64,000 bases of DNA. Source: Glycocaulis sp050485565 (GTDB taxonomy: Bacteria > Pseudomonadota > Alphaproteobacteria > Caulobacterales > Maricaulaceae). The notes under the pieces are model-generated. The model was not told where the DNA came from, searched no databases, and saw nothing but the letters and a program-made list of their open reading frames with translations. The stretch covers positions 1 to 64,000 of the forward strand of contig NZ_JBJHBQ010000011.1 in the NCBI RefSeq assembly GCF_050485565.1, in the 5' to 3' direction. Position numbers and translations under genes: made by a program. Below, piece by piece: positions 25,391 through 34,188 of this stretch (positions are counted from its first letter, which is position 1; every line of letters starts with the position of its first letter).

Positions 25391-27133
25391 CTAGATCCCC
25401 TTCGTTTCCTCGATCAGCTTCTGATCGTCGCTGTCTTCGGGCGTTTCGATGCGTTGCGGCTCGGGCGCATCGCTGATGAGCAGCTCCACCGCCTGATCAG
25501 CGGCGTCCTGGAAGGGGAAGAGGATAAGGTCTGCACCGGCTTCTTTCAGCCGTTCCAGCGCCGCACCGCGCTGGCTGGTCACCGCTATCTTGCCTTCATA
25601 TCCATGCTTGCGCAGGGTTGAGATCATCGGGATGCGGGTGTCCTCATGGGTGACGCCGGTTTCATGGTCGGATGTCGTGGAGATGATCCAGCGCACGCGA
25701 TTGAGCGGCAGATGGGTGAGAAACTCCTGATCGGTCAGATCGCCATAGACGGCGTCCAGTCCGCGCTCACGCCATAGCCGCACCGCAGAGGGGTTGAAGT
25801 CAACGCCCAGCGTCGAGACGCCCCGGTTTAGAAGGCGCTGCGCGATGGCCCCGCCATAGCGGCCCAGCCCGAACAGGATCACGTCGTGATGCTTGCTGGC
25901 ATCCTCTGCGCCATCCTCGGTTTCGGCATGGTTGATATTGCGCCGCTCGAACGGGGAGAGCAGGGGTTCAACCAGCGGATAGAGCCGGTGGGAATAAGTG
26001 ATCATGTAGGTTGAGGCGGCAATCGTGATCAGCCCGACCAGCGTGACCAGTCCCAGCGCCTCGTTGCTGACATGGCCGATGGCGAGGCCCATCGCCATGA
26101 AGATGAGCGAGAACTCGCTGATCTGCGCCACGGTGAGGCCGGCCAGGAAGCCGGTCCGCTTACGATAACCCATCACCCCCATGATGATCACCACAATCAG
26201 CGGATTGCCGATCAGCACAAAGAGTGAGAACACGGCCGCCGCCGGGATGTTCTCGCCCAGCAGCGACAGATCGAGCCGCGATCCGAGCCCGATGAAGAAG
26301 AAGAGCAGCAGGAAGTCCCGCAAAGGGGCGAGGCGTGCCGAAATAGCCTCCCGGTAGGGCGTTGACGCGAGCGCGACGCCCGCCAAGAGCCCGCCTAGCT
26401 CCTTGCCGAGGCCGAATATATCCCCCAGCGCGGCAAACATCGCTGCGAGCGCAATGCCGAAGGAAATCAGCAATTCCGGCGAGCGCGCCAGAATGGTGGT
26501 CAGCGGGTTGGCGATATAGCGGATGAAGAGAATAACGGCAGCCACCATGGCGATGCCCGCGACCAGCACAATCAGAAGGTCGCTGACGCCGCTATCTTCG
26601 GCTCCGCCAATGCCGATCGCGGAGAGAACGATCATCGCCAGCACCACCACGAGGTCCTGCACGATCAGGAAGCCCAGCGCGATGCGGCCATGCAAAGAGT
26701 CGATCTCGCGCTTGTCTGACAGGAGTTTCACGATGATGATCGTGGAGGAGAAGGTCAGCGCGACCGCGATGTAGATGCTGGTGATAGGGTCAAAACCCAG
26801 CGCCAGCGCGATGAAAAAGCCGATGATCGAGGTGAAGGCGACCTGACCCAGCCCCGTCGCCAGCGATACCAGCCCCAGGGACCGGATCAGCTTCACATCC
26901 AGCTTGATGCCCACAAGGAAGAGCAGGAGCGCGATGCCGAGCTGGGAGAGCAGGTCGATATGCTCGCTGGAGTGGACGATGTCGAGCCCGGCCGGGCCTA
27001 CCGCGATGCCCACGATGATAAAGCTGACGATCAGGGGCTGGCGCAGCACATGGCCGAGAAGGCCAAGCGCCGCCGCGATTACCAGCAACAGCGCAATCTC
27101 GTAGAACACAGACTGGGTGATCAACTCTGCCAC
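25391..27133 (-). CDS. CPA2 family cation:proton antiporter with TrkA-N domain (KefB/YbaL-like)
   Basis: 580 residues. About 12 membrane helices fill residues 1-395, including ALTFSSTIIIVKLLSDKREIDSLHGRIALGFLIVQDLVVV, the conserved region with the ion-binding Asp. A RCK/TrkA-N Rossmann domain follows (VILFGLGRYGGAIAQRLL, about 420-540), which binds NAD(H) or related ligands and gates transport. Likely exchanges K+ or Na+ for H+ in the inner membrane. The 3' end converges on the MarR gene with 12 bases between stops. Confidence 0.9.
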   Translation of the reverse strand: MAELITQSVFYEIALLLVIAAALGLLGHVLRQPLIVSFIIVGIAVGPAGLDIVHSSEHIDLLSQLGIALLLFLVGIKLDVKLIRSLGLVSLATGLGQVAFTSIIGFFIALALGFDPITSIYIAVALTFSSTIIIVKLLSDKREIDSLHGRIALGFLIVQDLVVVLAMIVLSAIGIGGAEDSGVSDLLIVLVAGIAMVAAVILFIRYIANPLTTILARSPELLISFGIALAAMFAALGDIFGLGKELGGLLAGVALASTPYREAISARLAPLRDFLLLFFFIGLGSRLDLSLLGENIPAAAVFSLFVLIGNPLIVVIIMGVMGYRKRTGFLAGLTVAQISEFSLIFMAMGLAIGHVSNEALGLVTLVGLITIAASTYMITYSHRLYPLVEPLLSPFERRNINHAETEDGAEDASKHHDVILFGLGRYGGAIAQRLLNRGVSTLGVDFNPSAVRLWRERGLDAVYGDLTDQEFLTHLPLNRVRWIISTTSDHETGVTHEDTRIPMISTLRKHGYEGKIAVTSQRGAALERLKEAGADLILFPFQDAADQAVELLISDAPEPQRIETPEDSDDQKLIEETKGI

Positions 27134-27224
27134 GTGCCCGCCCTTCCGTTCGCCGGTCCGTCACGGATCGCGCGCGATCACAGTGTCATGGTCTGTGCGT
27201 AGCTCCAAGGGAAACCGGTCAGGG

Positions 27225-27731
27225 CTACCCCACGGCCGCGATCAGCGAGCGGGCGTCATAGGTGTTGGCGTATTCGTCTGCCGGGCCGGAGCGGGCAATG
27301 ATCTCGATGCTGACAATGGTGCGCCGCTCCTGACCGGGGCTGAGGCTGACGCCAAGGCCCACGCCAGAGGCGCGATAGCCGCCTGATCCGATCGTCGTGC
27401 CCGCTGATCCGCCGACGCGGACAGGACTGGAGCCGCTGCCGCGCGTTTCCACATGGCGGTCAACCAGCTGGAACCAGTCATAGCCGTTTTCGAGGGTCAG
27501 CTCGGCGGCGCGGCGCAAGGCCAGGCGTTCGGCGTAGGCCGCTGTCGCGTCCGGGCCAGCGGTAAAGGTCACGCGCCAGCGATTATCGGTGATCCTGAGC
27601 GAGTCAAAGCCAACTGCCTGTCCTGCCGACCCGGTAGCAGGTCCATAGGTGGTCTGGGTGGGGGCGCAGGCGGCGAGCATGCCGAGGCTTGTCGCGACAA
27701 GCGCGGTAATCAGGAAGGGGCGTCGGGTCAT
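27225..27731 (-). CDS. CC0125/CC1285-like lipoprotein
   Basis: 168 residues. A lipoprotein signal ends in LAAC (Cys at residue 21). The middle (DNRWRVTFTAGPDA, LRRAAELTLENGYDWFQLVDR) matches a small lipoprotein family common in alphaproteobacteria, named after Caulobacter CC0125/CC1285. A Gly/Ser-rich stretch sits near residues 98-125. Probably anchored to a membrane in the periplasm; function unknown. Confidence 0.75.
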   Translation of the reverse strand: MTRRPFLITALVATSLGMLAACAPTQTTYGPATGSAGQAVGFDSLRITDNRWRVTFTAGPDATAAYAERLALRRAAELTLENGYDWFQLVDRHVETRGSGSSPVRVGGSAGTTIGSGGYRASGVGLGVSLSPGQERRTIVSIEIIARSGPADEYANTYDARSLIAAVG

Positions 27732-27785
27732 GGGCGTCCTCGTGGCGTTTGTCCCTCAACTGAGAGCATAGCGGCTTATTGAAGT

Positions 27786-28268
27786 TTACGCTTCCCCGGG
27801 CGAAACGGTTTCATCCGGAGCCATTTCATACCCCAGGTTTCCGATTGCCCAGCCAGCGAGAAACCCTGCTGCGAAACCACAGGGCAGGGTGGCCAGCACG
27901 ATCAGCGCGCCTTCATCGATATATTGCTCACCGCCCAGACGGCCTGAGAGGAAGAACAGAAAGGCGAAAACCATCCCCGTGACGCCGATAGCCACGCCCA
28001 TCTGCGCAGGTGACCGCCACTTCATGAAATGCGCGATGAGCCAGCCGGCCAGTATCACCGGGGCGCCGAGCGCGTAGGTGACGATCACGCCCACAAATAC
28101 GGCCGCAATGCCGCCCACAATGATGACGGTCGCGACATCCTGGGCAGGATTGTCCGGCATGAGCTGAAGCGACAGGGCCAGCCAGACCAGCGCCCCACCT
28201 ACGGTGCCGGCGATTGCGGGCGCGAGCAGGAGGGCAAAAATGAGCGGGGTTGTACGAGCCTTGCGCAT
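27786..28268 (-). CDS. Unknown membrane protein, four helices
   Basis: 160 residues from ATG 28268 (GGAG about 8 bases upstream). Four hydrophobic segments are seen, with a charged stretch (HFMKWRSPAQMG) between the second and third. No family recognised. It follows, after 32 bases, another small membrane protein on the same strand, and the two may work together. Confidence 0.65.
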   Translation of the reverse strand: MRKARTTPLIFALLLAPAIAGTVGGALVWLALSLQLMPDNPAQDVATVIIVGGIAAVFVGVIVTYALGAPVILAGWLIAHFMKWRSPAQMGVAIGVTGMVFAFLFFLSGRLGGEQYIDEGALIVLATLPCGFAAGFLAGWAIGNLGYEMAPDETVSPGEA

Positions 28269-28300
28269 ATCATGCTCCAAACACGGATTGAGTGTGGACC

Positions 28301-28774
28301 CTAACGCCCGGCCCGTTCCAGGCTGGTGAAGACCAGCCCGCCAATGGCACCGGCCGCCGCACCGATCAGCGGCAGGGCGAGGCTGAACAGGCTGTCTGCC
28401 AACGGGAGTTCGCCGAGCGGTACGCCGCCGGTCAGCCCAAGTTCCAGATCCGCTCCGTGAACGCGATAGAGATAGGTCAGCATGCCCGCCAGCCCTGCAG
28501 CCGCGCCCGTCAGAAGGGCGGTAAAACCACCCCAGAGACGCAAACTTCTCAGGATCAGCCATAGAGGCCCAAACAGCGCAAAGGCTACCGGGTAGGCAAA
28601 CATCAGGGCTGAAATCCATACGCTTACCGCCATGGAGGCATAGTCGGCCAATGGCACGTCAGCCGCCGCAGGGTCGGTGATGTAGAGATGCGCGATCAGA
28701 CCCAGCACGGCCAGAGCGGCCGCGAAGGCGGGCGCGATCACGAAAGCGGCCAGCGCTCCGCCCGGCCCTCTCAT
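28301..28774 (-). CDS. Unknown membrane protein, about four helices
   Basis: 157 residues, mostly hydrophobic: segments near 8-30, 45-75, 80-103 and 125-150. Ends in LERAGR. No motif identifies a family. Probable first gene of a two-gene unit with the downstream membrane protein. Confidence 0.6.
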   Translation of the reverse strand: MRGPGGALAAFVIAPAFAAALAVLGLIAHLYITDPAAADVPLADYASMAVSVWISALMFAYPVAFALFGPLWLILRSLRLWGGFTALLTGAAAGLAGMLTYLYRVHGADLELGLTGGVPLGELPLADSLFSLALPLIGAAAGAIGGLVFTSLERAGR

Positions 28775-28843
28775 GTCAGCATGCCTTCATTGCTAGGGTG
28801 TTTCATGTCGTTCCCCCCTCAAAAGCCCCGACCCAGATGCTAC

Positions 28844-29068
28844 TCAAGCGCGTGACTGGACGTGGCGCAAGACCCAGACCCGGCAGGCACTGGCCAGCCC
28901 GCCTTCATCGCCGGACGTGACGCGCGCCTCATCGATCTGTGCAATCAGGCTTGCCAGCGAACGCGCCTGCTCCTCGCAGGCGGCGTCCAATACCGCCCAG
29001 AATTCCGCTTCCAGCGCCAGGCTGGTGCGGTGTCCGGCAAGGGACAGGGATCGCTTTATCTGGCTCAT
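28844..29068 (-). CDS. Ribbon-helix-helix domain protein
   Basis: 74 residues, matching the RHH_4 type: RSLSLAGHRTSLALEAEFW forms the DNA-binding strand, and the two helices (EFWAVLDAACEEQ, SLASLIAQIDEAR) complete the dimer fold. Short RHH proteins of this kind are common in alphaproteobacteria, with no known target. Its ATG overlaps the stop of the DUF486 gene (ATGA), so it is translated from the same message. Confidence 0.8.
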   Translation of the reverse strand: MSQIKRSLSLAGHRTSLALEAEFWAVLDAACEEQARSLASLIAQIDEARVTSGDEGGLASACRVWVLRHVQSRA

Positions 29069-29418
29069 CGTTTGAAGAAGATCACCGCTGCGCCCGCCGC
29101 AATCAAGGCAAACCCGATCAGATGGCGGATTGTGACGGGTTCTTTCAGGTAGATGGCGGCAAAGGCGACAAACACGGTCAGCGTGATGACCTCCTGCATG
29201 GTTTTCAGCTCGGCAGCCGAATAGACATTATGTCCGATCCGGTTGGCAGGCACCGCCATGGTGTATTCCACAAAGGCGATCAGCCAGCTGAAGAAGATGA
29301 CCATCAGGATGGGTGCGGTCTTGAAACGCAAATGCCCGTACCAGGCCAGCGTCATGAAGATATTGGAGCCGATCAGCAGGATGACTGGAAGGATGTGTGG
29401 CCAGGAGATGGTTGGCAT
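29065..29418 (-). CDS. DMT-like DUF486 membrane protein
   Basis: 117 residues from ATG 29418, the normal DUF486 size; longer upstream reading would run through a terminator hairpin. Four helices are predicted (HILPVILLIGSNIFMTLAWYGHL, ILMVIFFSWLIAFVEYTMAVP, LTVFVAFAAIYL, LIGFALIAAGAAVIFF). DUF486 proteins belong to the drug/metabolite transporter superfamily as half-size members; substrate unknown. First gene of an operon with the RHH protein. Confidence 0.85.
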   Translation of the reverse strand: MPTISWPHILPVILLIGSNIFMTLAWYGHLRFKTAPILMVIFFSWLIAFVEYTMAVPANRIGHNVYSAAELKTMQEVITLTVFVAFAAIYLKEPVTIRHLIGFALIAAGAAVIFFKR

Positions 29419-29484
29419 GGCAGGACCGGGGCAAGGGCGGCAAAGAATGCTATTGCGCAGCAAGCGGCGCACCTGTCCATAGGC

Positions 29485-29524
29485 AAAAAAAGAGCCGGAA
29501 GGCGCAAGGCGCTCTTTCCGGCTC
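29485..29524 (-). terminator. Rho-independent terminator
   Basis: On the minus strand GAGCCGGAA pairs with TTCCGGCTC around an inner GCGC/GCGC stem with a 3-base loop, followed by seven T. It is about 185 bases after the LysR stop, so it ends either the trxB-ABC-LysR transcript or a separate small RNA. Confidence 0.85.
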
Positions 29525-29630
29525 AGTCTTGCATGCCGTTCGGGGAGGAGACGGTATGCGAACAAGAAACGGGGAAACCGTTCGCGTCTGATATGACGTC
29601 AACGCCTGCCCGCTTCAAGGCGTTCCAACG
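29485..29630 (-). ncRNA. Candidate structured small RNA or long 3' UTR
   Basis: The non-coding stretch after the LysR gene can form, on the minus strand, a hairpin AACGCCT/AGGCGTT (29601-29624, 10-base loop), a second GCGAAC/GTTCGC (29558-29585) and then a strong terminator. No credible open frame covers it. This is the layout of a small regulatory RNA, but no clear promoter was found, so a 3' UTR-derived RNA is equally possible. Confidence 0.4.
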
Positions 29631-29708
29631 AATATCAGCTATGCAAAAATGCAGCGTTACGAGTTTGCGAAGAATATGTGACGCAAGGCCGGGAGCGGAA
29701 AGCCGAAA

Positions 29709-30617
29709 TTATTCAGCGGCCTCTGCTTTCCACGCCTTGGCCGCATCCACCAGGAACTCGCGGAATGCGGCAACTCGCCGCGATCCCTTAAGCTCGTCGG
29801 GGAAAACGACATACACATCGAATGTGGGGCCGTCCGTGTCGGGCAATACCCGGACCAGGCCGGGGTTTTCCAGCGCGACATAATCGGGCAGGCCGCAAAT
29901 GCCGAACCCGGCCTCGGTGGCCCGCATCATCGCCTTGATGGTGTTGGCTTCGATGATCGCCTCGCGTGGTTGCGCGCCCGGCTCATGGCCGATGGTCAGC
30001 TGCCAGTTGAGATTGGGGATCGGGGCGAGCTTTTTGGGCCCGTAGGCGATGAACTGGTGGCCCTTGTCGAGATCGGCGAGCGTCTTCGGTGTGCCGTGTT
30101 TCTCGAGATACTCAGGCGCCGCATAGAGGTGTTGCTCCACCTGCATCAGGCGGCGCTGTACCAGCTCGTTCTGGGTGGATGGCCATGGGCGGATGGCGAT
30201 ATCGGCCTCCAGCCCTGCCAGATCCAGCTCATGGTCGGCCAGCAGCAGCTTGAGCTGGATCTTCGGGTAGAGTGTCTGAAACTGTTTCAGGCGGGGGATC
30301 AGCCAGATCGAACCCAGCGCGGTCGGCGCAGTGATGCGCAAGGCCCCTGTCGGCTTGTCGCGGCTGTCCTGCACGCGCGCTTCGGCCACGGCCACGCGGT
30401 TTGAAATCTCGCCCGCTGCTTCAAACAGGAGCCGCCCCGGCTCGGTCAGCAAAAGCCCGCGCGCATGGCGGTGAAACAGCTTGATATCAAGCTCGGCCTC
30501 AAGCGCGGATATCTGCCGGCTGACCGCTGACTGCGACAGGCCAAGCGTATCGGCTGCACCAGTGAGCGAGCCCGCATCGGCGGCGGCGTGAAAGGTTTTG
30601 AGCTTGTCCCAATCCAT
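29709..30617 (-). CDS. LysR family transcriptional regulator
   Basis: 302 residues. The N-terminal winged helix-turn-helix (KLKTFHAAADAGSLTGAADTLGLSQSAVSRQISALEAELDIKLFHR) is canonical and the C-terminal two-lobe effector domain is complete. It is transcribed with the ABC permease, ABC ATPase and trxB genes (33-base gap), an arrangement seen near trxB in other alphaproteobacteria, so a redox or envelope-stress role is possible. Effector unknown. Confidence 0.92.
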   Translation of the reverse strand: MDWDKLKTFHAAADAGSLTGAADTLGLSQSAVSRQISALEAELDIKLFHRHARGLLLTEPGRLLFEAAGEISNRVAVAEARVQDSRDKPTGALRITAPTALGSIWLIPRLKQFQTLYPKIQLKLLLADHELDLAGLEADIAIRPWPSTQNELVQRRLMQVEQHLYAAPEYLEKHGTPKTLADLDKGHQFIAYGPKKLAPIPNLNWQLTIGHEPGAQPREAIIEANTIKAMMRATEAGFGICGLPDYVALENPGLVRVLPDTDGPTFDVYVVFPDELKGSRRVAAFREFLVDAAKAWKAEAAE

Positions 30618-30650
30618 GGCGCGCGACGTTAGAGCGCTTCGCGCGCCCCG

Positions 30651-31910
30651 TCAGGTGCGAATTGTCATTCCGTCTGCCAATGAATTTCGGAAGGCGGCCC
30701 ATGCGGGAATGAAGCCGAGTATCGCCGATGCGCCGGTGACCACGCCGATGAGTGCGAGGTCATAAAGGCCGGGCAGATTGCTGGTCAGGTGGATGCCGTA
30801 TTGCATTTCCAGCACCGGTGCCGCGATGGCCAGCGCGCCATAGGTGAGACCGGTGCCGATGATCGCGCCAGCCAGAGCCAGCAGCGCGCTTTCGCTGACC
30901 AGCAGCACGAATATGTGCCTCGGCCTCGCGCCGAGAGCGCGCAATATCGCCATTTCCCGGCGGCGTTCATTCAGGCTGGTCAGGATGGCGGTGAGGATGC
31001 AGATCAGGCCCATCAGGACCACGAAGGCGGCCACAGCGGCCAGCGTGCGTTCAGCCACCCCCACAACGCCCCAGAGCTGGGAGAGGGCGACGCCCGGAAT
31101 GATGGCCTGCAGGGGCTCCACCCGGTAGGTGTTGATCTGTCGTTGCAGGCGCAGCGCGGCGACCGGCGTCTCCAGTCCGACCAGAAACGCGGTAATCTGG
31201 TCAGGTGTAAGGTCCATGGCCCGCAGCTCGTCCATGGAGAGGCTCGTGCCTGCGCCCGTTGGCCCTTCCAGATGGATCGCCTCGATGGCTTCCAGGCTGA
31301 CAAAGACAGAGCGGTCAACCGGCGTGCCGGTCGGTTCGAGAATACCGACGATGGTGAAGGGGTTATTGTCGTGCTCGACAAAGCTGACCCGGCCTGTGCC
31401 GTGGGCGACGATGATTTCCTCGTCCAGCGAATAGCCCAGCTCGCGCGCGACGCTGGCCCCTACCACCGTGTCGAACAGATCATCGAGCGGCCCGCCAGCG
31501 GCAAATTCCAGATGCCGCCGCCCGGCATAACGGTAATGCTCGAAATAGCGATTATCCGTCCCCACCACGCGGAAACCGGCATGGGAATCGCCCAGCGATA
31601 TCGGCACCGTCCAGGCAACGCCCGGTGCATTGGCGACCTGCTCATAGGTTTCCCAGGTGATGTTGTTGGTTGCATCGCCGATATGGAAGATCGCGTAGAG
31701 CAGCAGGTTTACCGGGCTGGACCGCGCGCCGACGATCAGGTCCGTACCCGAAATCGTGTTCTCGAAGCTTGCGCGCGCGCCGTGGCGCACTTTCTCGACG
31801 CCCAGAAACAGCGTCATTGCGATGGCAACGGTGAGGATGGTCAGGAGCGCCGTGCCGCGCCGGTTGGCGATGGAGCGCCAGGCGAGGGAGAGGATGGGGA
31901 AGCGGGTCAT
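30651..31910 (-). CDS. ABC transporter permease, MacB/FtsX type
   Basis: 419 residues. One N-terminal membrane helix (~20-40), a large periplasmic MacB-PCD-like domain, then three C-terminal helices of the FtsX permease domain (about 290-410). Such type VII ABC systems move substrates within or out of the periplasm, or transmit mechanical signals, rather than importing solutes. Start overlaps the ATPase stop (ATGA). No membrane-fusion protein partner is adjacent, so it is not a full MacAB system here. Confidence 0.88.
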   Translation of the reverse strand: MTRFPILSLAWRSIANRRGTALLTILTVAIAMTLFLGVEKVRHGARASFENTISGTDLIVGARSSPVNLLLYAIFHIGDATNNITWETYEQVANAPGVAWTVPISLGDSHAGFRVVGTDNRYFEHYRYAGRRHLEFAAGGPLDDLFDTVVGASVARELGYSLDEEIIVAHGTGRVSFVEHDNNPFTIVGILEPTGTPVDRSVFVSLEAIEAIHLEGPTGAGTSLSMDELRAMDLTPDQITAFLVGLETPVAALRLQRQINTYRVEPLQAIIPGVALSQLWGVVGVAERTLAAVAAFVVLMGLICILTAILTSLNERRREMAILRALGARPRHIFVLLVSESALLALAGAIIGTGLTYGALAIAAPVLEMQYGIHLTSNLPGLYDLALIGVVTGASAILGFIPAWAAFRNSLADGMTIRT

Positions 31911-32614
31911 GCGCGGACCCCCGCCGTGTTGAGCTCGGACAGATCGACCGCGCGGTCAAACTTCGAGGCCAGAGAGCCGTCATGGCTGACAAAGAGAAGC
32001 GCCGCGCCGCTGGCCGCGCATTCCTCAATCAGGAGCGACAGGAAGGCATCGCGTGCATCGGCATCGAGCGCCGAGGTCGGTTCATCGGCCAGCACCAGAC
32101 CGGGGCGGCCAATGAGCGCGCGCGCTGCGGCCACGCGCTGCTGCTGGCCCACGGACAGCTCGGTAGGCGGGCTGGACCAGTATTGTTTCGGATCAAGCTG
32201 CAGGCGGGTCATCAGGCGGCGTGCTTCGGCCTCCGCTCCGCCTGCCGCTTCACACGCTTTGGCCCGCTGCGCAGAAAAGCGTGCAGGCAACATTACGTTC
32301 GCACCGGCCGGTAGGTAGGGCAGCAGGTTGAACATCTGGAAGATGACGCCCAGCCGCTCGGCGCGCAGCGCGTCACGCTTGCCGCCGGAGAGCTTTGACA
32401 TCGGCTCGCCCAGCACCTCGATATCTCCGGCAGTGGGCGCCATGATGCCTGCAATCAGCCCCAGCAGGGTGGATTTGCCCGATCCGCTCGCGCCCTTGAG
32501 GAACACCTTCTCACCGGCGGCGACCTCGAAACGGTCCATGTCGAGCACGACTGGGGCTTTGCGCGCATAGGAGAAGCGCACGCCGGTCAGGGATATGGCA
32601 GGTGCTTCGCTCAC
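31907..32614 (-). CDS. ABC transporter ATP-binding protein, LolD/MacB type
   Basis: 235 residues. Walker A GASGSGKST (41-49), Q-loop IFQMFNLLPYLP near 91, signature LSVGQQQR (153-160), and Walker B LVLADEPTSALD (173-184) are all intact. Partner of the downstream FtsX-type permease. GTG start at 32614 overlaps the trxB stop (GTGA), so the pair is translated in tandem with thioredoxin reductase. Confidence 0.92.
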   Translation of the reverse strand: MSEAPAISLTGVRFSYARKAPVVLDMDRFEVAAGEKVFLKGASGSGKSTLLGLIAGIMAPTAGDIEVLGEPMSKLSGGKRDALRAERLGVIFQMFNLLPYLPAGANVMLPARFSAQRAKACEAAGGAEAEARRLMTRLQLDPKQYWSSPPTELSVGQQQRVAAARALIGRPGLVLADEPTSALDADARDAFLSLLIEECAASGAALLFVSHDGSLASKFDRAVDLSELNTAGVRA

Positions 32615-33600
32615 GCGGCGTCGGACTTGGCGGCTTTGCTTTCGCTGGCGGCGTGGTGCTCCATCTCGGCCAGCCAGCGTTCAGCCTCCAGCGCGGCCAT
32701 GCAGCCCATACCGGCGGCCGTGATCGCCTGACGGTATATGTCGTCGGTCACGTCGCCGGCAGCAAACACGCCGGGAACAGAGGTGAGGGTGGAACCGGGC
32801 TTCGTCACCAGATAGCCGCCATCCTTCATCTCAAGTTGGCCTTCAAACAGCGAGGTAGCAGGCGCGTGGCCGATGGCGATGAATACGCCGTCGGTAGGCA
32901 GTTTCGTTTCCTCGCCGGTTTTCAGGTTTTTCACCCGCACGCCGGTGACGCCGGGGACATCGCCTTCGGCGAGGATTTCCTCTACCGCGCTGTCCCAGAC
33001 CACCTCGATCTTCTCGTTATCAAACAGGCGCGCCTGCGCGATTTTTTCGGCGCGCAGGGAGTCGCGGCGGTGGATGAGGGTCACCTTGCTGGCAAAGCGC
33101 GTGAGGAAGAGGGCTTCCTCAACGGCGGTATTGCCGCCGCCGACCACCACGACTTCCTTGCCGCGATAGAAGAAGCCGTCACACGTCGCACAGGCCGATA
33201 CGCCAAAGCCCTGCAGGCTCTGCTCGCTTTCAAGGCCCAGCCATTTGGCGCTGGCGCCGGTGGCGATAATCACGCTGTCGGCGGTGTAGATCGTGCCGCC
33301 ATCGCCCTTCATCGTGAAGGGGCGCTTGGAGAAATCAGCCTCCACGATGATGTCGGCGATGATCTCCGCGCCGACATTCTCGGCCTGCGCCTTCATCTGC
33401 TCCATCAGCCACGGGCCTTCGATGACGCTGGCAAAGCCGGGATAGTTTTCCACCTCGTGGGTGATGGTCAGCTGGCCGCCCGGCTGCAGCCCGGCGATGA
33501 CGATCGGCGAGAGCATGGCGCGCGCGGCATAGATGGCGGCGGTGTAGCCGGCCGAACCCGAACCGATAATGACGACTTTGGAATGGCGGGTTTCGGTCAT
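32611..33600 (-). CDS. trxB: Thioredoxin-disulfide reductase
   Basis: 329 residues. FAD motif GSGSAG (13-18), redox pair CATC (137-140), NADPH motif GGGNTA (154-159), and FAD-binding GVFAAGDVTD near the C-terminus. Reduces thioredoxin with NADPH. It carries a C-terminal extension of about 15 charged/Ala-rich residues beyond the usual end. Leads a four-gene overlapping operon with an ABC pair and a LysR regulator. Confidence 0.96.
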   Translation of the reverse strand: MTETRHSKVVIIGSGSAGYTAAIYAARAMLSPIVIAGLQPGGQLTITHEVENYPGFASVIEGPWLMEQMKAQAENVGAEIIADIIVEADFSKRPFTMKGDGGTIYTADSVIIATGASAKWLGLESEQSLQGFGVSACATCDGFFYRGKEVVVVGGGNTAVEEALFLTRFASKVTLIHRRDSLRAEKIAQARLFDNEKIEVVWDSAVEEILAEGDVPGVTGVRVKNLKTGEETKLPTDGVFIAIGHAPATSLFEGQLEMKDGGYLVTKPGSTLTSVPGVFAAGDVTDDIYRQAITAAGMGCMAALEAERWLAEMEHHAASESKAAKSDAA

Positions 33601-33649
33601 GGCAGGCTGATGTCCTCTGGCGGTCGTGTTGGGTGCGGCTGATAAGAGC

Positions 33650-34150
33650 TTATTGTGCGGATTCGGCTTCTGGCGTCTCGCCCAGCAGGCGGTTCAGCCA
33701 GCCTTCGTTCCATTCCCGGCCCGGATAGGCTTCATCAAGCTCTTCACGGGTGATTTCGCCTGAACGGATGCGGGCGGCGGCGTGAATGTGGGAAGCGCGC
33801 ACAGCACCTGCGCACATTACAACGACAGGGCCGTCTGTCTGGGTCAGGATATGGGCCACGGTATCGGTGGCTTCCGGGCCGGTGGAAAACCAGACCGGCA
33901 CATGGGCATAGATCATGCCGTTTTCCATGACGCTATCTGCGAAGTCGAAACCGAGCGCTTCCATTTCCGCTTCGGTCAGCAGATTGATGACGGTGGTCTG
34001 GCCGTCACTGGCCCAGGACCGGGCAGAGCTGGCGTCGGGCCGCGCTTCAAAGCGCACATCGTCACCCATCGGGGTCATCTGCGGCTGGGCGGCAAGGGCT
34101 GGCGCGCTGGCAAGGCCGATCAGCGTTGCGGCGATGGCGGAGCGGAGCAT
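33650..34150 (-). CDS. Periplasmic DUF442-like (beta-lactamase hydrolase-like) phosphatase
   Basis: 166 residues with a signal peptide (MLRSAIAATLIGLASAPALA). The fold resembles the small dual-specificity phosphatase-like DUF442/BLH group: VINLLTEAEME, then VVVMCAGAVRASHI with a C-x4-R loop as in that group. Active-site Cys and Arg are present, so it may be an active phosphatase or rhodanese-like enzyme in the periplasm. 49 bases upstream of trxB on the same strand, possibly the same operon. Confidence 0.6.
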   Translation of the reverse strand: MLRSAIAATLIGLASAPALAAQPQMTPMGDDVRFEARPDASSARSWASDGQTTVINLLTEAEMEALGFDFADSVMENGMIYAHVPVWFSTGPEATDTVAHILTQTDGPVVVMCAGAVRASHIHAAARIRSGEITREELDEAYPGREWNEGWLNRLLGETPEAESAQ

Positions 34151-34188
34151 TTGGGGTCTCCTTCAGACGCGTGGACATTATCCAGCGT

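Noticed and set aside
30789..32318. Plus-strand open frame of 509 codons opposite the ABC permease and ATPase
   Set aside because: Antisense to two clearly recognised genes with complete motifs; composition is that of a shadow frame.
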